A program made the position numbers and the translations under genes. From contig NZ_JTFC01000029.1 of NCBI RefSeq assembly GCF_003991225.1, forward strand, positions 1 to 64,000: a stretch of 64,000 bases of DNA, written 5' to 3'. Within the stretch, counting starts at the first letter, position 1; every line of letters begins with the position of its first letter. The notes beneath the pieces were generated by a model. It did not search any database, was not told the DNA's origin, and saw nothing but the letters and a program-made list of their open reading frames with translations. Below are positions 17,511 to 26,984 of the stretch, in pieces. The stretch comes from Candidatus Kurthia intestinigallinarum (lineage in GTDB: Bacteria > Bacillota > Bacilli > Bacillales_A > Planococcaceae).

Positions 17511-18047
17511 CTATTGATTTGCTTCCCATTCTTCCCGAAGCATTCCCATACGAATCGAATCATAATACACACCGTCATAATAACGAACTTTGCGAATGCG
17601 CGCTTCTAGCTGCATGCCTAACTTCTCACCTACTCGAATCATTCGTTCATTTCCAGACCATGTCGTGTAGCCCACACGAACGAGTGGCATCGTCGTAAAC
17701 AAATGCTGTATCCATAAGCGTAAGGCACGTGTCCCAATGCCTTTCCCCCATGACTGCGATTCCTGAAGAACAATGCCCATTTCAAGCCATTTTGATGGCT
17801 CATGCTCCCAATAATACGAAATGGTTCCACGAATGACACCTTCAACTTCAATTGCCCAGTAGCTATCATCACCTATCCAGTTTTCCTTTGTTTCTAAAAA
17901 CTGTTCATATGTTTTTGTATGATGCGGATAGTAGGGTGCATCCCACTTTTTCCATTCTGGCTGCGCGTCCTTATAAATGAGCTCCCAAATGCGATATAAA
18001 TCATCTTCAACAATTGGGCGAAGCGTTAATTCTTTGTCTGTATACAT
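17511..18047 (-). CDS. GNAT N-acetyltransferase, RimJ/RimL type
   Basis: 178 residues with ATG 18047 after AGAGGATATCC. It opens ELTLRPIVEDDLYRIWEL. The acetyl-CoA loop is QSWGKGIGTRALRLW, and GNERMIRVGEKLGMQLEARI is the RimJ-like C-terminal motif. It transfers acetyl from acetyl-CoA to an amine; the substrate is unknown. No operon partner. Confidence 0.85.
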   Translation of the reverse strand: MYTDKELTLRPIVEDDLYRIWELIYKDAQPEWKKWDAPYYPHHTKTYEQFLETKENWIGDDSYWAIEVEGVIRGTISYYWEHEPSKWLEMGIVLQESQSWGKGIGTRALRLWIQHLFTTMPLVRVGYTTWSGNERMIRVGEKLGMQLEARIRKVRYYDGVYYDSIRMGMLREEWEANQ

Positions 18048-18202
18048 GGATATCCTCTTTTCAAAAGTTAATATGAATGGATTGAAAAGAGCTGTAGAAA
18101 CTACTTTTCAATCACCTTAGTTACCTGTTTCATATCGATCATTCCTTTCTACATTAAATTAACTTTATGATAGCATGTTTTTGTATAGAAATACTTTTTT
18201 TA

Positions 18203-18236
18203 ACAAAAAAGGCCTTCGGAAAATTCTGAAAGCCTG
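18203..18236 (-). terminator. Terminator of the DUF2500 gene
   Basis: AGGCTTTCAGAATTTTCCGA on the minus strand folds with AGGCCT-side bases and ends in T6. Confidence 0.75.
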
Positions 18237-18246
18237 TCGTTTACGC

Positions 18247-18591
18247 CTATTGTCGTTCAAAAGCTATGTATCGTGTCCCTTGAAATGTCAGCATCCCCAT
18301 ATCCTTATCTGCGAGCATCCCAAATTCCTTACCGTTTAATTTCAACTCCATACGGTCCCCGCTTTGTACTTCAAATGTCGCATAATACGTCGTATAGGAA
18401 TGATTTCCTTGTACATCTGTTCTCTTTGAAATAACTTCCGCCGGTACGGTAAGTTGCGGAGCGTTGTTATTATCCACGTTCTCCTTCAATTTAGAAACGC
18501 CTAAAAAGATAATAGAGCCAAACACAATGACTGCAATAATTATGATGAAAATAGGCGCACTATCAAATAAAATAGTATCATCAAAAAACAT
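18247..18591 (-). CDS. DUF2500-type membrane protein
   Basis: 114 residues, ATG 18591 behind AAAGGGGG. One N-terminal helix (IFIIIIAVIVFGSIIFLGV) precedes an extracellular beta domain with VPAEVISKRTDV, YYATFEVQSGDRMELKL and FGMLADKDMGMLTFQG, the DUF2500 pattern. Function unknown in the family; single-gene unit. Confidence 0.8.
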   Translation of the reverse strand: MFFDDTILFDSAPIFIIIIAVIVFGSIIFLGVSKLKENVDNNNAPQLTVPAEVISKRTDVQGNHSYTTYYATFEVQSGDRMELKLNGKEFGMLADKDMGMLTFQGTRYIAFERQ

Positions 18592-18645
18592 TTTTATTCC
18601 CCCTTTAACTAATTATACGAAACGATTTCTATTTAGTTTCAAAAA

Positions 18646-18682
18646 TAAAAAAAGGAACCGCTTCTATGCGCTTCCTTTTACG
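18646..18682 (-). terminator. Terminator of the ABC operon
   Basis: On the minus strand AAAAGGAAGCGC...GCGGTTCCTTTTTTT follows the stop of the ATP-binding protein. Confidence 0.8.
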
Positions 18683-18688
18683 ATATTG

Positions 18689-19600
18689 TTAGCCAACTTG
18701 CTTATTATCAATAAATATTTCTTCTAAGCTCTTCTCTTCGATATCAAAGCGATATACTGGAATATCAAAGCGATGGAAGCAACGCAAAATCTCTGCATTT
18801 TGTTGTTCATCATGAATTTGCACCGTTGTGAATTGCGGTTTATGTTCAACAATCGGTGCAAATGCACTTAATTGGTCAAACCATGCATCTTTAGCATTCT
18901 GACTAATAGCACCATGCTTAATGCGTACGTGCATTTCATTCGTATCATTCGTTTTCAGCTCATGAATGGTACCGATTTTTGTAATGATACCATCTTTTAA
19001 AATGGCAATGCGGCTACATAATTTTTCGATTTCAGATAAGTTATGCGATGTTAAAAAAATCGTTTTTCCTTGTTTTTGTAGCGCTCGAATGAAATCTTGT
19101 AGGACAATCGCCGATTCTGCATCGACCCCAGATGTTGGCTCATCTAAGAAAATAAAATCCGGATCATGCACGACTGCTTGCGCAAAGCCTAATTTCTTTT
19201 TCATCCCAAATGAATATTTCCCTACTTTTGTACGACTATCATCTTTTAAGCCTACTTTTGTAAGAATGGCTTGTGCCTCTGCTTTTGACACTTTTTTTCC
19301 GCTGATTTCAGCAAAATAACGCAGATGCTCAATCGCATTTAAATGATTGTAAAACATCGAATAATCTGGTAGGACACCAATTCGTTTTTTCACATCATTT
19401 GAAAGTTGTTCATTATTGAAAAATGTAACTGAGCCAGAAGTGGGTTGAGCTAGCCCTGTTAAAATATTAATGAATGTTGATTTACCTGCACCATTTCGGC
19501 CTAAAAAACCAAAAACTTCGCCTTCATAAACTGTTAAATCAACAGAATTCAACACTTGCTTTTTACCGTAGTTTTTCGTTAATTTCTCTACACGTAACAT
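18689..19600 (-). CDS. ABC transporter ATP-binding protein
   Basis: 303 residues. Walker A GRNGAGKST, signature SFGMKKK, Walker B FIFLDEPTSG and the H-loop TSHNLSEIEKL are all intact. The about 90-residue C-terminal extension is typical of ABC-2 exporters. The start codon shares one base with the permease stop (TAATG), so the two are translationally coupled. The operon is divergent from a two-component system that may control it. Substrate unknown. Confidence 0.9.
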   Translation of the reverse strand: MLRVEKLTKNYGKKQVLNSVDLTVYEGEVFGFLGRNGAGKSTFINILTGLAQPTSGSVTFFNNEQLSNDVKKRIGVLPDYSMFYNHLNAIEHLRYFAEISGKKVSKAEAQAILTKVGLKDDSRTKVGKYSFGMKKKLGFAQAVVHDPDFIFLDEPTSGVDAESAIVLQDFIRALQKQGKTIFLTSHNLSEIEKLCSRIAILKDGIITKIGTIHELKTNDTNEMHVRIKHGAISQNAKDAWFDQLSAFAPIVEHKPQFTTVQIHDEQQNAEILRCFHRFDIPVYRFDIEEKSLEEIFIDNKQVG

Positions 19601-20286
19601 TAGTATTCACCTCGTTTAAAAACCTGTGTTGCCGCAACAATAAGAACGATTGCCGCAATTGGTAAAATAATCATTTGCCAATTTTCTTCTTGAATATAAT
19701 GCATTGGGCTAATGTAGCGGAAATTGCCCCACCATTTATCTGTATACTCTACTACGTTCGATAAGATGGGTAGCATAATTCCGAAAACAATGCCCAAAAA
19801 CATCGTCATACGCGGTTTTGGAATCACAATCGATAAAACGACCGCGAAGGCAATTTCAATAATAAGTAAGCATAGTACACTTGCTAAAATTACGCCGCTA
19901 AAGGTATGCGATGTAATGCCAATAATAATGACGGCTAAGGCAATACAAGTAACCCAAAATGCAACTGTCCCAATAAACTTTCCCCAAATAATACGATTAC
20001 TTGATGTACGTGTTAATAAAAAACGAATTGTTCGATTAGAAACTTCTCGATTAATCACATCATGTGATAATGCCATGACGAATAATGGTCCTAAAAATAA
20101 AACGATAATAATTAGTCCTGTAGCATATAATGCGGCATCTGTGTCACTGCCATAGCCTAAAAATTCAGCAAAGACACGTCCATTTTTTGAAAAATAATAC
20201 GATGCGGCAAGTAACACAATAACCATAACAATCGATTTAATATTTTTCGTTAATTGCCAAAACTCCTGCTTTGCAATTGGTAGCAT
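19600..20286 (-). CDS. ABC-2 type permease
   Basis: 228 residues with six hydrophobic helices. REVSNRTIRFLLTRTSSNRI is the cytoplasmic loop seen in ABC-2 permeases of the NosY/YtrF kind. ATG 20286 follows AGGGAGAGG. It is the first gene of the exporter operon and provides the membrane channel for the downstream ATPase. Confidence 0.85.
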   Translation of the reverse strand: MLPIAKQEFWQLTKNIKSIVMVIVLLAASYYFSKNGRVFAEFLGYGSDTDAALYATGLIIIVLFLGPLFVMALSHDVINREVSNRTIRFLLTRTSSNRIIWGKFIGTVAFWVTCIALAVIIIGITSHTFSGVILASVLCLLIIEIAFAVVLSIVIPKPRMTMFLGIVFGIMLPILSNVVEYTDKWWGNFRYISPMHYIQEENWQMIILPIAAIVLIVAATQVFKRGEY

Positions 20287-20336
20287 CCTAAATCCTCTCC
20301 CTGTTCTGTTTGTATAACTAGTATACCTTTCGAATC

Positions 20337-20376
20337 TTTCCTTAAATGAAATACAACCTTAACATTTCCTTAAATG
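20337..20376. promoter_or_regulatory. Direct repeats between ABC operon and two-component genes
   Basis: TTTCCTTAAATG occurs at 20337-20348 and again at 20365-20376, with a further CCTTAA between them. Such CTTAA direct repeats suit OmpR-type regulator binding. Confidence 0.4.
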
Positions 20377-20424
20377 TCTAATGAATAGAAAAGAACATGC
20401 TAAAATAAACGTGAGGTGAGTTAT

Positions 20425-21123
20425 ATGGAACAAGGAAAAATCTTACTTGTAGATGATGAAATAGCGATTTTAACGATGCTAAAGACAATCTTAACAAAAG
20501 AAGGATTTGCAAAAATCGATACCGCTATAACTGCAGAAGAAGCCTTATCTTATTGTAAGCAGCAATCCTATGATTTAATTTTATTAGACGTGATGCTTCC
20601 CGGACAAAGTGGGTTTGACATTTGCCCACAAATTCGCCAATTAACGAATGCACCGATATTTTTTGTCACTGCCCGTACATCTGATTTAGACAAGTTATCA
20701 GGATTTGCGTTAGGTGGCGATGATTATATTACGAAGCCCTTTAATCCACTTGAAGTCGTAGCACGCATAAAAGCACAGCTACGGCGCATAAAAACCCAAC
20801 CTGAAATTTCAACAATACTTCAGTTTCCACAGCTAACGATACATACTGCTTCTGGAGATGTTTACTTTCAAGGAAAGGCTGTTGAATTATCAGCTCAGGT
20901 CTATCAATTACTCTTATTTTTCGCTAAACATCCTAATCAACTTTTTACGAAAAGCCAATTGTACGAAAATGTCTGGCAAGATGCTTATTTAGGTGAGGAT
21001 AATACGGTAATGGTCCACATCCGAAAATTACGACAAAAAATTGAAGACAATCCAAGCAACCCTGAGCGAATTGTGACTGTTAGAGGCTTAGGCTATAAAT
21101 TTGTCCCAGGAAACCGTCTATGA
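20425..21123 (+). CDS. OmpR-family response regulator
   Basis: 232 residues from ATG 20425 behind GTGAGGTGAG. Receiver domain with the DD pair in LLVDDE, phospho-acceptor Asp55 in LLDVMLPG, Thr in FVTAR and Lys in DDYITKPF. The C-terminal winged helix has DAYLGEDNTVMVHIRKLRQK and VRGLGYKF. It overlaps the kinase gene by four bases (ATGA), so it is its cognate regulator, and it probably acts on the divergent ABC exporter. Confidence 0.93.
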   Translation: MEQGKILLVDDEIAILTMLKTILTKEGFAKIDTAITAEEALSYCKQQSYDLILLDVMLPGQSGFDICPQIRQLTNAPIFFVTARTSDLDKLSGFALGGDDYITKPFNPLEVVARIKAQLRRIKTQPEISTILQFPQLTIHTASGDVYFQGKAVELSAQVYQLLLFFAKHPNQLFTKSQLYENVWQDAYLGEDNTVMVHIRKLRQKIEDNPSNPERIVTVRGLGYKFVPGNRL

Positions 21124-22763
21124 ATCTACAGCGTCGCTTTGCCCTACAGTTTTCTACACAAATAGTAAGTTTCATAATTTTATTTATTGTGATTGCCCTC
21201 TCTATGCTGCTTCTACTCGGCTATGCTTTAACCAAGGAAGAACAATCTAGCAATAGTGATTTGATGGCCATTACAGGGTTAGACCAGAGCATTGATTCAA
21301 TGGAAAACCTCAACCCTACATTGCTACAAAGATTAAAAAAGCAACAAGTATGGCTCCTTATTTATGATGAAGACAAAAAATTGAGCTTGAAAAATAATGT
21401 ACCAAAGAATATACCAACGACCTACACAAAGTTATTTAAAAATGAAAATATTGATTATAATTTATTCCCACTTGAATTAGATAATCAGCATTATACCGTT
21501 GTGCTTGGGAAAATCAATCAAGGTAAGGTAGATATGACGCGTCTGAAACAGCAAATAGACTGGTCTGGTGTAAAGCTACCTGCTATCAAAACAAAAAATC
21601 CTGTCTACTATATTGACAAGGACGGGACAGTGCTCGATTCATTAAACGATAAACACCCAGAAGAGGCAATTGAGGAACTTTATGATGAATACCGTTATGA
21701 ACTTCTCCGTTTCACAGATGAGACATCAGGAAAACAGCTCATCGTCGCTAATCGCCTTGCAGATGATGCCTTCTTAGCTGTGTGGCAACATCTTGTGCCC
21801 TTACTCATTATTTTATTAATTGTTGTACTCATTATTTTTGGCTTATTCGTTTATTTCTATACGAGAAAATTCGCCAATCCAATGTTGCATTTTATGAAAT
21901 GGATTCGCCAAATTGGGCAAAAAAATTATCAAGCCCCTATAAACAAGCGTGGCAAACCTATTTTCCGTAATAAGAAAGGTCGCATTCGTCGCCGCTTCCG
22001 TTTATACAAAGATATGGTTGAAACAATGGAGCATATGACGACAGAGCTATCTCAATATGAGCAACAGCGCTCCCAAATGGAGAAAATGCGTGAAGAGTGG
22101 ATCAGTGGGCTTTCACATGATTTAAAAACTCCACTGTCAACTGTTATTGGTTACACAAAAATGCTGCGTTCTACACATGATTGGTCAAAAGAGGAACAAC
22201 AGCAATTTTTAGAGGTAATGGATGATAAGGCGCATTATATGAAGGAATTAATCGATGATTTAACACTAACTTATCGCTTGAAAAATAATCGTTTACCATT
22301 GAATATTGAAGAAATTGAATTAACGGAATGGCTACGTCGCTCATTAATCCAATTAATGAATACAAGCGAGGCAGAGAAATTTCACTTTGATTTTATTTCC
22401 AAGCAAGAAAAAGCTTATGTAAAAATTGACCCTATTCTATTTCAACGGGTCATTGATAATTTATTAATTAATGCCCTAAAACATAATTCACCTGGAACAC
22501 GGATTCAATTGAAAACCTATCCAGCGGATGACCAACAAATGATTGTTATACAGGATAATGGGAGCGGCATGGATCAGGAAACGGTGAAGCAATTATTTAA
22601 CCGCTATTACCGTGGCACGGCAACAACCGAAAGTATAGAGGGTACAGGATTAGGAATGGCGATTACCGATCAACTTATCAAATTGCATCATGGGACAATT
22701 AATGTAGAAAGTGTTCTCGGAAAAGGAACAATCATTACAATCTCATTGCCAAAACCTAATTAA
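21120..22763 (+). CDS. Sensor histidine kinase
   Basis: 547 residues. Two membrane helices (about 10-38 and 225-250) flank an extracellular sensor domain of roughly 180 residues. Then come a HAMP-like stretch, the H-box SGLSHDLKTPLSTVIGY (His333), N-box NLLINALKHNSPG, G1 DNGSGMD, F NRYYRGT and G2 GTGLGMAI. The large extracellular domain implies an external ligand. Paired with the upstream regulator. Confidence 0.93.
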   Translation: MNLQRRFALQFSTQIVSFIILFIVIALSMLLLLGYALTKEEQSSNSDLMAITGLDQSIDSMENLNPTLLQRLKKQQVWLLIYDEDKKLSLKNNVPKNIPTTYTKLFKNENIDYNLFPLELDNQHYTVVLGKINQGKVDMTRLKQQIDWSGVKLPAIKTKNPVYYIDKDGTVLDSLNDKHPEEAIEELYDEYRYELLRFTDETSGKQLIVANRLADDAFLAVWQHLVPLLIILLIVVLIIFGLFVYFYTRKFANPMLHFMKWIRQIGQKNYQAPINKRGKPIFRNKKGRIRRRFRLYKDMVETMEHMTTELSQYEQQRSQMEKMREEWISGLSHDLKTPLSTVIGYTKMLRSTHDWSKEEQQQFLEVMDDKAHYMKELIDDLTLTYRLKNNRLPLNIEEIELTEWLRRSLIQLMNTSEAEKFHFDFISKQEKAYVKIDPILFQRVIDNLLINALKHNSPGTRIQLKTYPADDQQMIVIQDNGSGMDQETVKQLFNRYYRGTATTESIEGTGLGMAITDQLIKLHHGTINVESVLGKGTIITISLPKPN

Positions 22764-22771
22764 AGACTACT

Positions 22772-22800
22772 TTTCCAATCAAAGGACCATTTGGTATAAT
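22772..22800 (+). promoter_or_regulatory. Promoter of the terD-like gene
   Basis: TTTCCA (22772-22777), 17 bp, TATAAT (22795-22800). Confidence 0.55.
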
Positions 22801-22847
22801 AAAGATATGAAATCGCTTGAAACAAAAAAGGAAAGCGAGGAATCGGT

Positions 22848-23444
22848 ATGATTAGTTTAGTAAAAGGACAAAAAGTAGATTTAACAAAAGGTAATGAGCA
22901 GTTAAATATGGTGACAGTTGGGCTAGGATGGGACCCGGTAAGTAAAGGAGAGCAGGGTGGATTTTTCAAAAAGCTAAAGTCAGCAGTTGTTAGTATTGAC
23001 TGTGATGCTTCTGTATTTATGTTGAAAAATGATCGTTTAGAAAGCGATAAGGATATTATTTCATTTACGCGTCTAAAAAGTGCGGATGGCTCGGTGAAGC
23101 ATAGTGGTGATAATTTGACGGGCGCTGGCGACGGGGATGATGAGCAAATTGTTGTTAAATTAAAAGAGGTGCCTGAGCAATTTAATCGCTTAGTATTTGT
23201 TGTAAATATTTTTGGCGCGAAGCTGAAAAAACAACATTTTGGCCTTATTCAAAACGCTTATATTCGCATTTTTGATGACCGTAATCAGGAGCTTATTCGT
23301 TTTAATTTATCAGATGATTATAATGAGCAAACTGCGCTTATTACGGGTGAAATTTATCGTCATAACGGCGAATGGAAATTCAATGCTGTTGGTACAGGTA
23401 CAACAGATGCGACGATTTCACAACTGGCAAAACGGTATCAATAA
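22848..23444 (+). CDS. TerD-family stress protein
   Basis: 198 residues. ISLVKGQKVDLTKGN opens the TerD fold, followed by VGLGWDP, the calcium-binding segments SIDCDASVFML and GDNLTGAGDGDDEQI, and YIRIFDDRNQELIRFNLS. TerD proteins bind Ca2+ and appear in tellurite-, phage- and colicin-resistance clusters. Here it stands alone; a VWA protein of the TerF kind is at 55596, far away. Confidence 0.9.
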   Translation: MISLVKGQKVDLTKGNEQLNMVTVGLGWDPVSKGEQGGFFKKLKSAVVSIDCDASVFMLKNDRLESDKDIISFTRLKSADGSVKHSGDNLTGAGDGDDEQIVVKLKEVPEQFNRLVFVVNIFGAKLKKQHFGLIQNAYIRIFDDRNQELIRFNLSDDYNEQTALITGEIYRHNGEWKFNAVGTGTTDATISQLAKRYQ

Positions 23445-23481
23445 AAAAAGAGGCTGATGCATTTGCGTCAGCCTTTTTTTA
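23444..23481. terminator. Bidirectional terminator
   Basis: AAAGAGGCTGA / TCAGCCTTTTTTT between terD and the convergent acetyltransferase. Confidence 0.9.
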
Positions 23482-23973
23482 TAGCATTTTTGACATATAG
23501 ACTTCATTTACATAGGATTCGTCTATTTTCAGTGAATCCTTTTTAATGCCCTCTACCTCAAAACCCATTTTCTTATACAAATGAATGGCCTGCATATTGT
23601 GCTCAATAACCGTTAATTCTAAACGATGTATGGAAAATTCCTTTGCCCACGCTATCATCGCATCAAATAGCTGTGTCCCTACACCTTTTCCGCGACTCGC
23701 ATCATGCACACCAAGCATCACAGCCGCTCGATGCGACGTACGCTGTAAATGCTCCCCTCTTATAATCGCATAGCCAAGGATGTCTCCCTGCTCTACTGCA
23801 ACAAAAAAACTCGCCTTTGGTGCTTCCACTAATTGTTGAATTAGCTGTTGAATTCTAGATTCCTCTATGTTGCGCTCGCCCGGATTAAATAGCATCCAGC
23901 CTGATGCCTCTGCATTCTCCATGACGACCGCAATTTGTACCGCATCCTCTACTACTGCCTGTCGAACAATCAC
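23479..23973 (-). CDS. GNAT N-acetyltransferase
   Basis: 164 residues from GTG 23973 behind a G-rich site. AVMLGVHDASRGKGVGTQLF is the acetyl-CoA-binding motif, and HNMQAIHLYKKMGFEVEGI is the PhnO/RimI-like motif B. It most resembles small-molecule or aminoglycoside-type acetyltransferases such as YhhY, substrate unknown. Its stop overlaps the shared terminator. Confidence 0.85.
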   Translation of the reverse strand: MIVRQAVVEDAVQIAVVMENAEASGWMLFNPGERNIEESRIQQLIQQLVEAPKASFFVAVEQGDILGYAIIRGEHLQRTSHRAAVMLGVHDASRGKGVGTQLFDAMIAWAKEFSIHRLELTVIEHNMQAIHLYKKMGFEVEGIKKDSLKIDESYVNEVYMSKML

Positions 23974-24034
23974 AAAATCCCCCCCCTATCATTCATTTCA
24001 TTATCCATGTTAGGATTTTTTTGTCAATTACTAC

Positions 24035-24070
24035 TAAAAAAACAGAAACCGCCTTATGACGATTTCTGCC
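24035..24070 (-). terminator. Terminator behind the methyltransferase fragment
   Basis: CAGAAATCG...CGGTTTCTG followed by T7 on the minus strand. Confidence 0.75.
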
Positions 24071-24078
24071 TATTTATA

Positions 24079-24435
24079 TTATGCGTGCATTTTTACTGCA
24101 TGCACGTAATGAATCGTTTCAAATGCTTGTAAATTATCGGTGCGATGTGCAAAGTAGCGCTGTTGAATGTCCTCAGGAGCTAAATGTTCATACAAGCCAA
24201 GCTCGCTCTCCTCTAGCATCGTGATGAGCTCTGGTAAGGAAAGAGCACAGTGCATCGGCTCACCAGAAGCCGCGGCTAGCTGGACCATATGCGCTACACG
24301 CTCATAAATGCCTTTTGTTTCAAAAAGCTGCTCATCTGCATAATCAAAAACAATAGCGCTACCCTGTGGCACTTGTTCAAATAAATTGTTGAGTAATTGC
24401 TGAAGAAGCGGCTTTGTTAATGCACTCGCTATTTT
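24079..24435 (-). pseudogene. C-terminal fragment of a class I SAM-dependent methyltransferase
   Basis: From about 24430 down to 24079 the minus strand reads LTKPLLQQLLNNLFEQVPQG, SAIVFDYADEQLF and ETIHYVHAVKM. This matches the C-terminal half of leucine-carboxyl-methyltransferase-like proteins such as YktD. The N-terminal half with the SAM-binding motif is missing. An ATG-initiated frame starting at 24567 runs antisense through the neighbouring transporter and is not the real beginning. The promoter and start have been deleted. Confidence 0.75.
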
Positions 24436-25468
24436 AATTTTTTTAGCGCAAATGCCACATATTATTGGCGCAAACAGTACAACCTTTATCTTTTTAGCCA
24501 TTACACTCGTTATTGTGTATCTTTTACCGAAGTTTCTTAAAGTCATTCCAGCTCCATTAATCGCCATCGTGATTTTAACGGCTGTAGCTATTTTTAGTGG
24601 CGCTCATTTGAAAACAGTTGGTGATCTCGGTACGATTACGCAAACGTTGCCGAACTTCTTCATCCCAAATGTACCGTTTACATTTGAAACACTCACAATC
24701 ATTTTCCCGTATGCACTAGCACTAGCGATTGTTGGCTTATTAGAATCGCTATTAACTGCACAAATTGTCGATGATATGACCGACACCGAAAGTGATAAAA
24801 ACAAGGAATCTCGTGGTCAAGGGATTGCGAATGTCATTAACGGCTTCTTTGGTGGTATGGCCGGTTGTGCGATGATTGGCCAATCGGTTATTAACACGAA
24901 GTCTGGGGGCCGCGGTCGCCTATCCACCTTTGTAGCAGGAGCCTTTTTAATGTTTTTAATCATTGTACTTGGCCCACTTGTCGTTCAAATCTCAATGGCT
25001 GTACTTGCCGAGATTATGATTGTCGTGTGTATCGGGACTTTTGATTGCGGCTCATTTAAATACCTTGTGAAAGCACCTCGCTCAGATGCCTTTGTGATGG
25101 TTGCAACAGTTGTCATTGTCGTATGGACAAATGATTTATCAAAAGGCGTTATCGCAGGCGTTATGCTCAGCGCACTATTTTTTGTTATCAAAATTTCTAG
25201 CGTCAAGGTTATTGAAAAAGGAACAACCTATCAGATTGAAGGGCAGCTTTTCTTCGCTTCAACAGAAAGCTTTGTTGACTATTTTAAAAATCAACAACTA
25301 GCAGCAACTGCGATTACCATTGATTTTACGAATAGTAAAATTTGGGATGAATCGGCTGTCGTCGCCATTATGAAAGTAGAAGAGTTACTAAAACAACAAC
25401 AAATTGATGTGCACTACGAAGGATTAGATGCCTCCAGTCAAAAAATCCTCGAGCAGTTGCATCCATAG
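24436..25468 (+). pseudogene. SulP-family anion transporter, N-terminus deleted
   Basis: The frame encodes the second half of a SulP transporter: several membrane helices, [37 protein letters not shown] and a C-terminal STAS domain (FDCGSF to LEQLHP). About 130-150 N-terminal residues are missing compared with the usual length. The ATG at 24452 has no ribosome site and lies within a helix. The 5' half has been lost at a junction with the methyltransferase fragment. It keeps its usual uspA neighbour. Confidence 0.8.
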
Positions 25469-25485
25469 GAAAGGTAGGGATTTTC

Positions 25486-25905
25486 ATGTATCAGCATATT
25501 TTACTAGCCGTCGATGGTTCAGAAAATGCCATACGTACCGCAAAGGAAGCTGCGAAACTCGCACAGCTTTCAGCAGATTCCATCATTTAAATTGTCTTTG
25601 TTGTAGACTTCGATCAATCGAAAAAAGATTTACTTCATGCAAAATCATCCGATGCGCTCCTTTTAGAACGCCGCAAAACGCTTTATCCTATTGAACAATT
25701 GCTAAAAGAAGCAAATGTAACGTATAATGTGACGATTTTGCATGGTACACCAGGTCCGGTCATTGTTGATTATACAAACAAGCAACAAGCCGATCTAATT
25801 GTGCTCGGTAGCCATGGATTAAATAGTCTACAGGAAATGGTGCTCGGTAGCGTCAGTCATAAAATTATGAAGCGTGTCACTTGCCCAGCATTGATTGTGA
25901 AGTAA
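25486..25905 (+). pseudogene. Universal stress protein gene with premature stop
   Basis: ATG 25486 follows AAAGGTAGGGA. MYQHILLAVDGSENAIRTAK is the UspA opening. A TAA at 25588-25590 interrupts the frame after 34 codons. The same frame then continues with IVFVVDFDQ and the ATP-binding GSHGLNSLQEMVLGSVSHKI to 25905. One nonsense change therefore separates it from a normal 139-residue protein. SulP-uspA pairs are common, and here both genes are damaged. Confidence 0.85.
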
Positions 25906-25909
25906 CCAA

Positions 25910-26050
25910 AAGATGCTTTGACATACGTGTAAAAACAACCGCTTCTAGGAGGATAAGAAAAACCGGAATCGCGCGCTGGCGCGGTTCCGGTTTTTCATTG
26001 CGAACACTAAAAAAGGAAAATGACCTGTTTTGTCTCAGCTTCTTTTTTAT
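25910..26050. repeat. Dispersed repeat family B, copy 1
   Basis: Contains ACATACGTGTAAAAACAACC, a strong hairpin AAAAACCGGAATCGC / GCGGTTCCGGTTTTT and a right edge TTTTGTCTCAGCTT. It lies between convergent genes. Copies at 31051 and, inverted, at 39301. Confidence 0.8.
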
Positions 26051-26709
26051 TATGAAAATAATTGTTGGTGCTCATACTGTGTGAATAAATCAAAATTTCC
26101 GATAGTTGTTTTGTATTTCGTACGGATTTTTTTCATTTGATCACCGTACACACTAATAGTTTTATAGTTAGCCGCACGTTGCTCCCAGTTTTTCTCATGC
26201 CCTAACTCTTCATTAATAACCGTTAGTGTCGCATGATAATGCTTTAAAAACTTTACTTGTACGGCTGTTAGAGTCCCTGAATTTAATACATTTTCCACAA
26301 CCTGAATCGAACCGTCCACTTTTTCAGGATACGTATTCACGTTTTCTGTTACATCCTGATGGTACTGCTTTAAGAGCATAACGACTTCTTCAGGTGCAAA
26401 ATATGGCTTCGCATCTTCTTTTTCACTGTAATCTTTCGCAGCTCTTTTTAATTTATTTTCGAGTGCAGATGCCGGATACTCTTTTTGATTTTCATTTATA
26501 CTAATCTTAGCGGCTGTCTTAGATACAGAATCTTCTTTTTCAGCAACAGTTTCGTTCGCATTAGAAGCTTGCTCTGTCTTTACAGTTTCTTCTGGTTTCG
26601 CCACATCATTCTGTGAAGGCTTGTTCACTAGAAAAATCGTAAAAATAACGACGAGAATACCTAGACCACTTAACACACCTATTATCGTTTTTTTATTGTA
26701 TTTATTCAT
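26050..26709 (-). CDS. Membrane-anchored extracellular protein
   Basis: 219 residues. One N-terminal helix (IIGVLSGLGILVVIFTIFLV) is followed by a low-complexity acidic linker (residues 30-70) and a helical domain with YFAPEEVVMLLKQYHQDV and FLKHYHATLTVINEELG. No family recognised. The architecture suggests a surface sensor or assembly factor, but there is no functional clue from neighbours. The 275 bp upstream are AT-rich with no gene. Confidence 0.65.
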   Translation of the reverse strand: MNKYNKKTIIGVLSGLGILVVIFTIFLVNKPSQNDVAKPEETVKTEQASNANETVAEKEDSVSKTAAKISINENQKEYPASALENKLKRAAKDYSEKEDAKPYFAPEEVVMLLKQYHQDVTENVNTYPEKVDGSIQVVENVLNSGTLTAVQVKFLKHYHATLTVINEELGHEKNWEQRAANYKTISVYGDQMKKIRTKYKTTIGNFDLFTQYEHQQLFS

Positions 26710-26984
26710 AATTATCGATTTACTTGTTGCACCAAGTAAATAACTCCACTCCCTTAGAATATAGTATTATTCTTTTTATAAACATATATAAAACACAAAT
26801 ATATAATATATGTTTTTTTTACATAATACTAATTGTATAGGTGAGGAAAGTATTTTGAAATTACAATTCGATTAAATAATAACTATAGTGTGATAAAAAA
26901 GTCATGTTTTTTTAATATTATTAATATTAAATGTATTTTTTTACTATTAAAGATAAAATTGGTATTTTTAACTCTTTAAAAAGC

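Noticed and set aside
24079-24567. A 162-codon minus-strand protein starting at 24567
   Set aside because: Its first 45 or so codons are antisense to conserved SulP helices; only the part below about 24435 resembles a methyltransferase.
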